Shown one piece after another: positions 18,469-27,026 of a stretch of 64,000 nucleotides of DNA. The notes beneath the pieces are model-generated. The model ran no database searches, was not told the DNA's origin, and was given only the letters and a program-made list of their open reading frames with translations. A program made the position numbers and the translations under genes. The stretch's first letter is position 1, and every line of letters starts with the position of its first letter. Origin of the DNA: Solirhodobacter olei (GTDB taxonomy: Bacteria; Pseudomonadota; Alphaproteobacteria; Rhodobacterales; Rhodobacteraceae); contig NZ_RRYH01000017.1 of assembly GCF_004010155.1 (NCBI RefSeq), positions 62,001-126,000 of the forward strand, written 5' to 3'.

Positions 18469-19458
18469 CTACCGGACCTTCAGCACCACCTTGCCGATAT
18501 GCGCCGCGCTTTCCAGCCGCCAGTGCGCCTCGGCCGCCTCTGCCAGCGGGTGCTCCGAATCGATCACCGGCCCGACCCGGCCCGCGGCGATCAGCGGCCA
18601 GACCTCCGCCTCCAGCCCCTCGGCGATCCGCGTCTTGGCAAGGTCGGACTGCGGCCGCAGGGTCGATCCGGTGACGGTCAGCCGCCGCATCATGATCTCG
18701 GCAAAGTTCACCTCCGCCTTCGGGCCCTGCAGGAAGGCGATGAAAACGAGCCGCCCGTCATCCGCCAGCGCCCTGATGTTGCGCGGGATATAGGAGCCGC
18801 CGACCATGTCGAGGATCAGATCCGCGCCGCCCTCGGCCTTCAGCACCTCGACGAAATCCTCCTCGTGGTAATTCATCGCCCGCTCGGCGCCGAGCGCGCG
18901 GCATGCGGCGCATTTCTCCTCGGACCCGGCGGTGGTGAAGACCCGGGCGCCGCGTGCCGCGGCAAGCTGGATCGCCGTCGTCCCGATGCCCGACGAACCG
19001 CCATGGACCAGGAACCGTTCCCCCGCCCGCAGCTTCCCGCGCATGAAGACATTGGTCCAGACGGTGAAATAGGTCTCCGGCAGGCAGGCCGCCTGCTTGA
19101 GCGACAGCCCCGGCGGCACCGGCAACGCATGCCCGGCGGCGGTCGAGACATATTCCGCATAGCCCCCGCCCGGGACCAGCGCACAGACCTCGTCGCCGAT
19201 CTTCCAGCGCGCCACGTCCGGGCCCACGGCGGCGACCCGGCCCGCCACTTCCAGCCCCGGCAGGTCCGAGGCGCCGGGCGGCGGCGCGTAATTGCCCGCC
19301 CGCTGCAGCGCGTCGGGCCGGTTGACGCCGGCAAAGGCCACCTCGATCACGATCCGCCCCGCGCCCGCCTCGGGCACCGGCCGCTCGCAGAGCCGCAGCA
19401 CCTCCGGCCCGCCGGGGGCCGAGATCTCGACCGCCTTCATCACCTGCGGCAGGCTCAT
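18469..19458 (-). CDS. NAD(P)H-quinone oxidoreductase, zinc-free MDR family
   Basis: 329-residue medium-chain dehydrogenase/reductase. GroES-like domain (MKAVEISAPGGPEVLRL, FAGVNRPDALQRAGNYAPP) is followed by the Rossmann domain with FLVHGGSSGIGTTAIQLA. It is of the PIG3/Qor type that reduces quinones with NADPH and lacks catalytic zinc ligands. The start is ATG 19456-19458, overlapping the coq9 stop as ATGA, so it is coupled to coq9. The frame open upstream is antisense-like noise over coq9. Confidence 0.88.
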   Translation of the reverse strand: MSLPQVMKAVEISAPGGPEVLRLCERPVPEAGAGRIVIEVAFAGVNRPDALQRAGNYAPPPGASDLPGLEVAGRVAAVGPDVARWKIGDEVCALVPGGGYAEYVSTAAGHALPVPPGLSLKQAACLPETYFTVWTNVFMRGKLRAGERFLVHGGSSGIGTTAIQLAAARGARVFTTAGSEEKCAACRALGAERAMNYHEEDFVEVLKAEGGADLILDMVGGSYIPRNIRALADDGRLVFIAFLQGPKAEVNFAEIMMRRLTVTGSTLRPQSDLAKTRIAEGLEAEVWPLIAAGRVGPVIDSEHPLAEAAEAHWRLESAAHIGKVVLKVR

Positions 19459-20150
19459 TGGCCCACCCCGCGATGCACGATCCCGGGCAGCCCCTCGGGC
19501 AGCTCCTGCGGGGCCTTCACCTTGCCCGCCAGCCACATCGGGCCGGCGAAGATCCGCGACAGCACCTTGCTCTCCCGCACCTTGGCCTTCGCATTTTCGA
19601 TCCGCATCACATCCTCGACCCGCCGGTCGAGAAAGGCCCAGGTCGCCTCCGCCCCCGGGCTGTCGTCGCCCAGCCAGTAAAGGACCGTGGCGCCATAGAC
19701 CCCGGACAGCGTCGCCCGCTTCGAATACCAGTTGATGTCGTCGGAGCGGTCGCCCAGCGCCCGCCAGATCGCATCCGCCGTACACCAGATCAGCCGCGCG
19801 CCCTCGGGCCCGTGCTGCGGCAGCGCAAAAAGCGCCGATCCGCGCCGCACCGCCTCGCGGTCCGCCGCCTCCAGCCGGAAGCGCACGGCGCTGGCGATCC
19901 GGTCTCGGAAGCGCAGGGCAGAGAGGTCCGCCTTCTCCAGACGCGCCAGCATCGCGTCATCGCCGGCCTTGTGATAGGCCACGGCAAGGTCGATTCCGCC
20001 CCGCGGGAAAAGCGCCCGGGCCAGCCCTGGCGCCGCGCCCGTATCGGCCATCGCGGCGTTCAGCGTCGCCTCGCTCCAGCCGTCGAATGGCACATGGGCC
20101 AGCGCCGCCTCCAGCACCGCCGCCCGCATCGCTTCCGGTTGATCGCTCAT
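19455..20150 (-). CDS. coq9: Ubiquinone biosynthesis protein COQ9
   Basis: 231-residue COQ9 homologue, the lipid-binding accessory protein that presents ubiquinone intermediates to the COQ7 hydroxylase in mitochondria and alphaproteobacteria. N-terminal TetR-like helices (AAVLEAALAHVPFDGWSEATL) and the conserved DINWYSKRATLSGVYGATVLYWL region are present. It is divergent from rpsU, and its 3' end overlaps the quinone oxidoreductase start by four bases. Confidence 0.92.
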   Translation of the reverse strand: MSDQPEAMRAAVLEAALAHVPFDGWSEATLNAAMADTGAAPGLARALFPRGGIDLAVAYHKAGDDAMLARLEKADLSALRFRDRIASAVRFRLEAADREAVRRGSALFALPQHGPEGARLIWCTADAIWRALGDRSDDINWYSKRATLSGVYGATVLYWLGDDSPGAEATWAFLDRRVEDVMRIENAKAKVRESKVLSRIFAGPMWLAGKVKAPQELPEGLPGIVHRGVGQ

Positions 20151-20277
20151 GCCGCCTCCTTGGTTCTGGCTCTATCTAGCCCCGGACCGGGCGGTAGACA
20201 AACCCGGCCGATCTTGCTATACGCCCGCGGCCTGCACATCTTGTGCAACTCTAACTTAGGAAGGTGGTGACAACCAC

Positions 20278-20484
20278 ATGCAGGTAAGCGTTCGCGACAA
20301 CAACGTCGATCAGGCCCTCCGGGCCCTGAAGAAGAAGCTCCAGCGCGAAGGCGTCTTCCGTGAAATGAAGCTCCGGCAGCATTTCGAGAAGCCGTCCGTC
20401 AAGCGTGCCCGCGAGCAGGCGGAAGCAATCCGCCGTGCGCGCAAACTGGCCCGCAAGAAGGCGCAGCGCGAAGGCGCTCTCTAA
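20278..20484 (+). CDS. rpsU: 30S ribosomal protein S21
   Basis: 68-residue ribosomal protein bS21, starting [20 protein letters not shown] and ending in the basic helix [18 protein letters not shown]21 sits near the anti-Shine-Dalgarno region and helps initiation. A strong GGAAGGTGG ribosome site is at about 20260, and an intrinsic terminator follows 41 bases after the stop. The divergent neighbour is coq9; the 127-base gap is comparatively AT-rich and should hold both promoters. Confidence 0.97.
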   Translation: MQVSVRDNNVDQALRALKKKLQREGVFREMKLRQHFEKPSVKRAREQAEAIRRARKLARKKAQREGAL

Positions 20485-20524
20485 ACGACGAGCGATGCTT
20501 GGCGGGAAACCGCCAGACGGACGA

Positions 20525-20556
20525 CCCCCGGGGCCCAGCCTGCGGGGGTTTTTCGT
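20525..20556 (+). terminator. Rho-independent terminator after rpsU
   Basis: CCCCC (20525-20529) pairs with GGGGG (20544-20548) around a GC-rich loop, followed directly by TTTTTCGTT. Confidence 0.85.
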
Positions 20557-20605
20557 TGCCCGAAGGCCGCGTCACGGGCCTTCCGGCCCATGCCCGCGCG
20601 CCGCT

Positions 20606-21028
20606 TCAGGCAGAGGTGTCGATCACCTCGAAGTCATGCGTGACCTCGGCCGCCTTGCTCATCATGATCGAGGCTGAACAGTATTTCTCCGCCGAAAGCT
20701 GAACCGCCCTCTCCACCTTCGCGGGGGCAAGGCCGCGGCCCTTCACGATGAAATGCATGTGGATCCTGGTGAAGACCTTCGGATCTGTCTCCGCCCGCTC
20801 GGCGGTGACGATGCATTCGCAATCCTCGATCGGCTCGCGCCCGCGTTCGAGAATCATCACCACGTCGATCGACGAACAACCGCCGGTGCCGATCAGCAGA
20901 AGCTCCATCGGCGAGGGGCCGGGCGTTGCCGGATCGTCGCCGTTGCGCGAGCCGAGCACGATCGAATGCCCGGACCCCGAGCTGCCCACGAAGGTCCGTC
21001 CCTCGACCCATTTGATACGCGCTTCCAC
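20606..21028 (-). CDS. OsmC/Ohr family protein
   Basis: 140-residue OsmC-fold protein, a homodimeric thiol peroxidase family. The two conserved Cys are C51 (GTGGCSSIDVVMIL) and C117 (EKYCSASIMM). It is of the YhfA type, in which substrates are less certain than for Ohr. It starts with GTG at 21026-21028 behind GGAGGG. It lies downstream of an lrp gene on the same strand, separated by 173 bases with a strong inverted repeat, so it probably has its own regulated promoter. Confidence 0.87.
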   Translation of the reverse strand: MEARIKWVEGRTFVGSSGSGHSIVLGSRNGDDPATPGPSPMELLLIGTGGCSSIDVVMILERGREPIEDCECIVTAERAETDPKVFTRIHMHFIVKGRGLAPAKVERAVQLSAEKYCSASIMMSKAAEVTHDFEVIDTSA

Positions 21029-21117
21029 GGTCGCCCTCCTGTCGGTTTCGCGCCGCAACATGGCCCGGGGCGGGCCTGCCCGCAAGGCCGGGCGGCCGGG
21101 CCGCCGGGGGCGGTCAT

Positions 21118-21168
21118 TTACGGTGGCATGTCGGTGCGAAAGCGGTGCCTTTACGGTATCCACCGTAA
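21118..21168. promoter_or_regulatory. Operator-like TTACGGT repeats upstream of osmC
   Basis: TTACGGT occurs at 21118-21124 and again at 21151-21157, where it pairs with ACCGTAA at 21162-21168 across the spacer ATCC. The two same-orientation copies start 33 bases apart, about three helical turns. This suggests a binding site for a dimeric regulator between osmC and the lrp gene. It is not U-tailed and so is unlikely to be a terminator. Confidence 0.55.
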
Positions 21169-21201
21169 GGTGCCCCGCTGCGACCCGCGCAACGCCCCGG
21201 C

Positions 21202-21660
21202 TCAGACCGGGATCGCCGTCGTCCGGAACACCGTTCTCAGCGCGAAGGAGGAATGCATCTGCGCCACCCCCGGCAGCCGGGACAGGTGCTGGCGGTGGAT
21301 GCGGGCGAAATCCTCGGTATCCTCGGCGACGATCTTCAAGAGGTAATCCGCCGTGCCCGCCATCAGGTGGCATTCCAGCACGTCGGGGATGCGCTTGACC
21401 TCGCGCTCGAAGGCGTCGAGCACTTCATCCGCTTGACCGGAAAGGGTAATTTCTACGAAGACGGTCGTAGGCCGGCCCAGCTTGCGTGCGTCCAGCAGCG
21501 CGACGTAATCGCGGATATAGCCCTCCGCCTCCAGCCGCTGGACCCGGCGGTGGCAGGCCGAGGGTGAAAGGTTCACGCGCTCGGACAGCTCGGCATTGGT
21601 CATCCGGCCCGTCTTCTGCAAGACGGTCAGGATGCGGCGGTCTGTCGCGTCGATATCCAT
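21202..21660 (-). CDS. Lrp/AsnC family transcriptional regulator
   Basis: 152-residue regulator. N-terminal winged helix-turn-helix (LDATDRRILTVLQKTGRMTN-like start, ELSERVNLSPSACHRRVQRLEAEGYI) followed by the RAM/ACT-like ligand domain (about 65-145). It is divergent from ald, 141 bases away. In Rhodobacter and Mycobacterium an Lrp-type protein (AldR) in this position activates or represses alanine dehydrogenase in response to alanine, so that role is a well-founded inference. Confidence 0.92.
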   Translation of the reverse strand: MDIDATDRRILTVLQKTGRMTNAELSERVNLSPSACHRRVQRLEAEGYIRDYVALLDARKLGRPTTVFVEITLSGQADEVLDAFEREVKRIPDVLECHLMAGTADYLLKIVAEDTEDFARIHRQHLSRLPGVAQMHSSFALRTVFRTTAIPV

Positions 21661-21801
21661 GATGGCGCAGGTTTCTTCGAAGATTGTGGCAGTTATTCGC
21701 AGACTCTACCGCAAAACCCCTGCCGCACCACCCCTGAATTCAAAGCAATTGCGCCCCGGGTTGCCTAATTTGAGGGCAGTTTTGAAATGGGAGGATGGGC
21801 C

Positions 21802-22920
21802 ATGAAAATCGGTTGCCCGAAAGAGATCAAACCGCAGGAATTCCGTGTCGGGCTGACGCCCCACGCCGCGCACGAGGCAGTGGCCCATGGCCACGAGGTC
21901 CTCATCGAAACCGGGGCCGGCGTCGGCGCTGGCTTCTCCGATGCCGACTACACCGCCGCCGGTGCAAAGATCGCCTCCAGTGCCGAGGAGGTCTTCGCGG
22001 CCGCCGAGATGGTGGTGAAAGTCAAGGAACCTCAGGCAGTTGAGCGTAAGCGCCTGCGCGAGGGGCAGCTTCTCTTCACCTATCTCCACCTCGCGCCCGA
22101 CCCGGAGCAGACGAAGGATCTGCTGGCCTCCGGCGTCACCGCGATCGCCTATGAGACGGTGACAGACCGCATCGGCGGCCTGCCGCTTCTGGCCCCGATG
22201 TCCGAGGTGGCCGGCAAGCTCGCCCCGCAGGTGGGCGCCTGGACGCTCCAGAAGGCCAATGGCGGCCGCGGCGTGCTGATGGGCGGCGTGCCCGGCGTCG
22301 GCCCGGCGAAAGTGGTGGTGATCGGCGGCGGCGTCGTCGGCACCCATGCCGCCCGGGTCGCCGCGGGGATGGGCGCGGATGTTACCGTGCTCGACCGCTC
22401 GCTGCCCCGCCTGCGCTATCTCGACGACGTTTTCGGGCGTGATTTCAAGACGTCCTACGCCAGCGCCGGCAACACGGCGGAACTCGTCGCCGCGGCCGAC
22501 ATGGTGATCGGCGCCGTGCTGATCCCCGGCGCCGCCGCGCCGAAGCTGGTCACCCGTGCGCAGCTGAAGACGATGAAGCCGGGCGCCGCGATTGTCGACG
22601 TCGCCATCGACCAGGGCGGCTGCTTCGAGACCTCGCGCGCCACCACGCACCAGGACCCGATCTACGAGGTCGACGGCATCATGCATTACTGCGTGGCCAA
22701 CATGCCCGGCGCGGTGGCCCGCACCTCCACCATCGCGCTCGGCAATGCCACCATGCCCTTCATGCTGGCGCTCGCCGACAAGGGCTGGCGCAAGGCCTGC
22801 GAGGAGGATCCGCATCTCCTCGCCGGGCTCAACACCCATGCCGGGCACCTGACCTACGACGCGGTCGGCAAGGCGCTCGGCCTCAAGGTGATGGCCCCGG
22901 CCCAGGCCCTGAAGGTCTGA
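21802..22920 (+). CDS. ald: Alanine dehydrogenase
   Basis: 372-residue NAD-dependent alanine dehydrogenase (L-alanine to pyruvate and ammonia). N-terminal [20 protein letters not shown], substrate-binding VKVKEPQ (Lys in KVKEP), nucleotide fold [17 protein letters not shown] and [14 protein letters not shown] are all present. ATG at 21802 follows GGGAGGATGG; an out-of-context ATG 15 bases earlier is less likely. Expected to be controlled by the divergent Lrp gene. The stop is embedded in a triple GTCTGAA repeat and followed by a strong terminator. Confidence 0.96.
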   Translation: MKIGCPKEIKPQEFRVGLTPHAAHEAVAHGHEVLIETGAGVGAGFSDADYTAAGAKIASSAEEVFAAAEMVVKVKEPQAVERKRLREGQLLFTYLHLAPDPEQTKDLLASGVTAIAYETVTDRIGGLPLLAPMSEVAGKLAPQVGAWTLQKANGGRGVLMGGVPGVGPAKVVVIGGGVVGTHAARVAAGMGADVTVLDRSLPRLRYLDDVFGRDFKTSYASAGNTAELVAAADMVIGAVLIPGAAAPKLVTRAQLKTMKPGAAIVDVAIDQGGCFETSRATTHQDPIYEVDGIMHYCVANMPGAVARTSTIALGNATMPFMLALADKGWRKACEEDPHLLAGLNTHAGHLTYDAVGKALGLKVMAPAQALKV

Positions 22921-22935
22921 AGTCTGAAGTCTGAA
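22915..22935 (+). repeat. Tandem heptamer GTCTGAA x3 at the ald stop codon
   Basis: Three perfect copies at 22915-22921, 22922-22928 and 22929-22935. The first supplies the ald TGA stop; since the unit is seven bases, the TGAs of the three copies fall in three different frames. The last copy abuts the terminator stem. Confidence 0.9.
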
Positions 22936-22964
22936 CGGCCCGTCCTTCGGGGCGGGCCGTTTGC
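22935..22964 (+). terminator. Terminator between ald and mscL
   Basis: An 11-bp stem from 22935 to 22960, ACGGCCCG.../...CGGGCCGT, capped by a UUCG tetraloop (22946-22949) and followed by TTTGCTT on the plus strand. The mscL stop codon begins at 22965, so the hairpin may serve both convergent genes. Confidence 0.82.
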
Positions 22965-23396
22965 TTACCGCGCCTTCAGGCTGTCGCGGATCTCCATCAG
23001 CACGTCTAGCTCGCTCGGGCCCTTCGGGGCCTCCGGCGCTGGCGCTTCCTTCTTCGCCGCCATGTCCTTCACCCGGTTGACCATCTTCACCAGGAGGAAG
23101 ACGACAAAGGCGATGATCAGGAAATTGATGACTGCCATGATGAAGCTGCCATAGGCGAAGATCGAGGCCCCGGCCTTGCGCGCCTCGTCGAGGCTGGCGC
23201 CCGCCGGCACCTTGCCCGCCAGCACGACGTAATTGTTGGTGAAATCGATGCCCCCGGTGAAGAGCCCGATGATCGGGTTGATGAGATCCTTCACCATGGA
23301 GCCGACGATCGCCGTGAAGGCGGCGCCGACGATGATGCCCACGGCCATGTCCATGACATTGCCCTTGGCGATGAAATCCCTGAACTCCTTGATCAT
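22965..23396 (-). CDS. mscL: Large-conductance mechanosensitive channel MscL
   Basis: 143-residue MscL. N-terminal amphipathic helix [20 protein letters not shown], pore-lining TM1 ([21 protein letters not shown]), periplasmic loop, TM2 ([23 protein letters not shown]) and a charged cytoplasmic helix ending in [13 protein letters not shown]. It opens under membrane tension to release solutes on hypo-osmotic shock. Monocistronic, convergent with ald. Confidence 0.97.
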   Translation of the reverse strand: MIKEFRDFIAKGNVMDMAVGIIVGAAFTAIVGSMVKDLINPIIGLFTGGIDFTNNYVVLAGKVPAGASLDEARKAGASIFAYGSFIMAVINFLIIAFVVFLLVKMVNRVKDMAAKKEAPAPEAPKGPSELDVLMEIRDSLKAR

Positions 23397-23511
23397 GACT
23401 GTCCCCGCGATCTGGTTTCGGCACGCATCCCGGTGGCGGCCCTGACACTATGGATACCATCAAATCCGCGTGTCGTCGCAAGATTTTGCGGGTATCCGGG
23501 CTACGCGAGGA

Positions 23512-24168
23512 TCAGCGGCCGCCCGGACCGGCCCGCTCCGTGCGCGCAAGGATCTGCCGGACCTCGGCATCCTCGACCTGCGGGAAGCTGGCATAGAACT
23601 GCCCGACCGCCGCGAAGCCGGGCGGGGTGAGCAGACAGATCACCTCGTCCGCCAGCGGCCTCAGGACAAACAGACTTTCCGGCGCCGCCACCGGCACGGC
23701 CAGGACAACCCGCGCCGCGCCCCGGCGCGACAGCCCGCGCAGGGCCGCCCGCATGGTCGCCCCGGTGGCGATGCCGTCATCGACGACGATCGCGGTCCGG
23801 CCGTCCAGTGGCAGCGGCCCCCGCCCCCCAAGCCAGTCGGCCCGGCGGCGCGCGATCGTGGTCTGCTCCGCGGCGATGGCCCCGGTGAAATCCCCGGGCC
23901 CCAGGCCCAGCATGCGCAGCACGTCGTCGTTCCAGACCAGCGCCGGGTCCGGCCCGTCGCAAAGCGCGCCCGCGGCCAGCTCCGGCTGGTGGGGCGTTCC
24001 GATCTTGCGAACGAAGAGCAGGTCGAGCGGCGCCTTCAGCCGGGCCGCGATCTCCGCCGCCACCGGCACCCCGCCGCGCGGCAGCGCGAGGACGACCGGG
24101 CGCGGATAGGCCCGGGCCTCAATCCTGTCCGCCAGCTGCCGGCCGGCGTCTAAGCGGTCGCGGAACAT
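23512..24168 (-). CDS. Phosphoribosyltransferase family protein
   Basis: 218-residue protein with a type I PRTase fold. The PRPP-binding loop is TAIVVDDGIATGATMRAAL; LALPRGGVPVAAEIA and LLFVRKIGTPHQPELAAGAL are typical of the stand-alone PRTases often annotated as putative phosphoribosyltransferase. Substrate base unknown; not a recognisable apt, upp or hpt. Single gene downstream of mscL on the same strand and upstream of it pheT ends... on the same strand after a 48-base gap. Confidence 0.85.
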   Translation of the reverse strand: MFRDRLDAGRQLADRIEARAYPRPVVLALPRGGVPVAAEIAARLKAPLDLLFVRKIGTPHQPELAAGALCDGPDPALVWNDDVLRMLGLGPGDFTGAIAAEQTTIARRRADWLGGRGPLPLDGRTAIVVDDGIATGATMRAALRGLSRRGAARVVLAVPVAAPESLFVLRPLADEVICLLTPPGFAAVGQFYASFPQVEDAEVRQILARTERAGPGGR

Positions 24169-24216
24169 GACAGCCTCCGCCGCGATGGTGACATGCGGCG
24201 GAGGTTTCGACCAGTC

Positions 24217-26637
24217 TCAGCCGCGCAGCACGCCGCCCGTGGCCTTGGCGACCTTGTCGACGATCTTGGCGCCCACGGCCTCGATCTCCTCATCGGTCAG
24301 GGTCTTGTCGCGCGGCTGCAGGCGCACGGTGATGGCAAGCGATTTCTTGCCCGCCCCCATCTGCGCCTCGGCCTTCTCGCCGCTGAACTGGTCGAAGACC
24401 GTCACCCGCTCGATCAGCGCCTTGTCGGCGCCCTGCGCGGCGTTCATCAGCGTCAGCGCCTCGACCTGCGCATCGACGACGAAGGCGAAGTCGCGTTCCA
24501 CCGCCTGCAGGTCCGACAGCACCAGGGCCGGCCGCGTGGGTGTGCGGACCTTGGGCTGCGGCACCGCCTCGACCAGCACGGTGAAGGCCACCGCCGGGCC
24601 CTTCACCCCAAGCGCGCGCAGCACCTTCGGGTGCAGCTCGCCATAGACCGCCATGACGTTCGGCCCCAGCGTCATCCGCCCGGAGCGGCCGGGATGCCAC
24701 CAGCCCGCGACCTTGCGGTCGATCTGCCGCCGCGCGGGCGCGCCCAGCGTGGACAGCACCGCCTCGGCATCCGCCTTGGCATCGAAAAGGTCCACGGGGC
24801 GGCGCGAGCCATAGGGGTCGCGCGGCGCGGCGGCGCCGACGAGAAGGCCCGTCGCCTGCAGCTGCTGCTCGCCCGGCTCACCGCCGTGGAACACCGGCCC
24901 GACCTCGAAAAGCGCGAGATCCGCGAAGCCCCGCGCCTGATTGCGCGCCGCCGCCTGAAGAAGACCCGGCAGCAGATCCGGCCGCATATGCGTCATCTCG
25001 GAAGAGATCGGATTTTCCAGCCTCAGCGCGTCGCTGCCGCCCCCGAAAAGGCCCGCCGCGGTCGCATCGATGAAACTGTAGGTGACGCATTCGTTGTAGC
25101 CGAGCCCCGCCAGCATCCGGCGCGCCGCCTTTTCGCGCACCTGCATCGGGGTCAGGATCGGCTGCGGCACGCCCGCCCGCGCCCGCGGCATCGGCTTGCC
25201 CTCGAGCTTGGTGAGGGACGCGATCCGCGCCACCTCCTCCACCAAGTCCGCCTCGCCCAGAACATCCGGGCGCCAGGACGGCGGGATGGCGCGGTCGCCC
25301 TCCAGCGTGAAGCCAAGCGCCTCCAGCGTGCGGCGCTGCTCGGCCTCGGGGATCTCCATGCCGACAAGCGACTGCACCCGCGCGGGGTCCAACTTGTAGC
25401 TGCGCCGGGTGTCCGGCACCGCCCCGTCCAGCACCACCTCCGAGGGCTCGCCACCGCAGAGGTCGAGGATCATCGCCGTCGCGGCCTCCAGCCCCGGCAG
25501 GGTGAACTCGGGGTCCACGCCACGCTCGAAGCGGTAGCGGGCGTCGGAGTTGATCTTCAGCGCGCGGCCGGTGGTCGCGACCGTGATGGGGTCCCAATAG
25601 GCGCTCTCAACGAAGACGTCGGTCGTCTCCCCGGTGCAGCCCGATAGCTCGCCGCCCATGATGCCGGCGATGGATTCCGGCCCGGCCTCGTCGGAGATCG
25701 CCATCATGCCCGGGCCGAAGGTGTAGGTCTTGCCGTCCAGCGCCAGGATCTCCTCGCCGCCCTCGGCGGGATGGATGCGCAGCGCGCCACCCTTCACCTT
25801 GGCTGCGTCGAAGACGTGCAGCGGGCGGTTCTGATCGACCGTGAAGAAGTTGGTGATGTCGACGAGCGCCGAGATCGGGCGAAGCCCGATCGCCTTCAGC
25901 CGCGCCTGCAGCCAGTCGGGCGAAGGCCCGTTCTTCACGCCCCGGATCACCCGCCCGGCGAAGAGCGGGCAGCCCTTCTCCTTCAGCTCCGGCGCGATGG
26001 CGACGGAGATCGGCGAGGCGAAGGCGCCCTTCACCGGCGCGATCTCCAGGGGCTTCAGCCTGCCCAGACCCCGGGCCGCCAGATCGCGCGCGATCCCCCG
26101 GACGCCGAGCGCATCGGGCCGGTTCGGCGTGATCTTGATGTAGATCATCGGGTCATTGAGACCCTTCCAGTCGATGAACCGCTCGCCCAGCGGCGCGGTC
26201 TCGGGAAGGTCGATGATGCCGTCGTGGTTGTCCGAGAGCATCAGCTCACGCTCGGAACAGAGCATCCCGTTCGACTCGACGCCGCGGATCACCCCGGGCT
26301 TCAGATCGACCCCGGTGCCCGGCACATGGGTGCCCGGCGGGGCGAAGACGCCGACAAGCCCGGTGCGTGCGTTCGGCGCGCCGCAGACCACCTGCACCTC
26401 CTCTGCCCGGCCGCCCGGGCCGTCGGGAAGGGTCTCCACCCGGCAGACGCGCAGGCGGTCGGCGTTCGGATGCTGGACGGCCTCGATCACGCGGCAGATA
26501 CGGAAGACGCCGAGCGTGTCGGCAGGGTCCACGACCTCCTCGACCTCGAGCCCGAGATCGGTCAGCGCGTAGAGGATGTCGGCCAGCGTCGCCTCGGTCT
26601 CGAGGTGATCCTTCAGCCAGGACAGGGTGAATTTCAT
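24217..26637 (-). CDS. pheT: Phenylalanine-tRNA ligase beta subunit
   Basis: 806-residue beta chain of the (alpha-beta)2 synthetase. Begins MKFTLSWLKDHLETEA (ATG 26635-26637). A tRNA-binding OB domain (about 40-155), B3/B4 editing domain, B5 DNA-binding-like domain and C-terminal anticodon-binding FDX-ACB domain are all present. The upstream open frame has no homology. It is separated from pheS by a small membrane-peptide gene on the opposite strand, so pheS and pheT are not one simple pair. Confidence 0.96.
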   Translation of the reverse strand: MKFTLSWLKDHLETEATLADILYALTDLGLEVEEVVDPADTLGVFRICRVIEAVQHPNADRLRVCRVETLPDGPGGRAEEVQVVCGAPNARTGLVGVFAPPGTHVPGTGVDLKPGVIRGVESNGMLCSERELMLSDNHDGIIDLPETAPLGERFIDWKGLNDPMIYIKITPNRPDALGVRGIARDLAARGLGRLKPLEIAPVKGAFASPISVAIAPELKEKGCPLFAGRVIRGVKNGPSPDWLQARLKAIGLRPISALVDITNFFTVDQNRPLHVFDAAKVKGGALRIHPAEGGEEILALDGKTYTFGPGMMAISDEAGPESIAGIMGGELSGCTGETTDVFVESAYWDPITVATTGRALKINSDARYRFERGVDPEFTLPGLEAATAMILDLCGGEPSEVVLDGAVPDTRRSYKLDPARVQSLVGMEIPEAEQRRTLEALGFTLEGDRAIPPSWRPDVLGEADLVEEVARIASLTKLEGKPMPRARAGVPQPILTPMQVREKAARRMLAGLGYNECVTYSFIDATAAGLFGGGSDALRLENPISSEMTHMRPDLLPGLLQAAARNQARGFADLALFEVGPVFHGGEPGEQQLQATGLLVGAAAPRDPYGSRRPVDLFDAKADAEAVLSTLGAPARRQIDRKVAGWWHPGRSGRMTLGPNVMAVYGELHPKVLRALGVKGPAVAFTVLVEAVPQPKVRTPTRPALVLSDLQAVERDFAFVVDAQVEALTLMNAAQGADKALIERVTVFDQFSGEKAEAQMGAGKKSLAITVRLQPRDKTLTDEEIEAVGAKIVDKVAKATGGVLRG

Positions 26638-26804
26638 GGGCTCCCCCGGGGCTCTTGTCGGGCGGCGGCTTAGCGCAAAGCGCGCGCGAGGGGAAGGGTG
26701 GCACGGCCCGGCGCCCGGCGGATTTCGCTTTCGGAAACGGAGAGTTGCCGGCACGCCCGGAAAAAGCCGTATTTCGCCACATTTTTAACTGCTACACTCC
26801 TTGC

Positions 26805-26963
26805 ATGGACCAGATGCTCAAAATCCCAACCGACCGCCGCCCGCTGCATCCGCAGCTGCTTTGCGCGCTGATCGGGGTGACGATGATGGCCGTTGTGTTC
26901 GGGCTGCAAGCGCGGCACCACGCGGCCGCGCCCGCGCCGATGCAAATCGCCCAGGCCGATTGA
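26805..26963 (+). CDS. Small single-span membrane peptide of unknown function
   Basis: 52-residue peptide: short polar N-terminus with K/R residues, one membrane span (about 17-35, HPQLLCALIGVTMMAVVFGL), then a His/Ala/Pro-rich tail. It lies between pheS and pheT on the opposite strand, has a TACACT -10-like box (26793-26798) only a few bases before its ATG, and an intrinsic terminator at 27001-27023. No strong Shine-Dalgarno is visible, so it could be leaderless. Function unknown; coding status supported mainly by the span and flanking signals. Confidence 0.5.
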   Translation: MDQMLKIPTDRRPLHPQLLCALIGVTMMAVVFGLQARHHAAAPAPMQIAQAD

Positions 26964-27000
26964 TCCGCCCGGGTTTCCAAGGGTTAATTGATCGCTAAGA

Positions 27001-27023
27001 CCCCGCCTGCCGGCGGGGTTTCT
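27001..27023 (+). terminator. Terminator between the small membrane peptide gene and pheS
   Basis: 7-bp stem CCCCGCC/GGCGGGG (27001-27007 with 27012-27018) followed by TTTCTG; the opposite strand has TCTTAGC after the stem, so it may act weakly in both directions. The pheS stop is at 27027-27029. Confidence 0.7.
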
Positions 27024-27026
27024 GCA

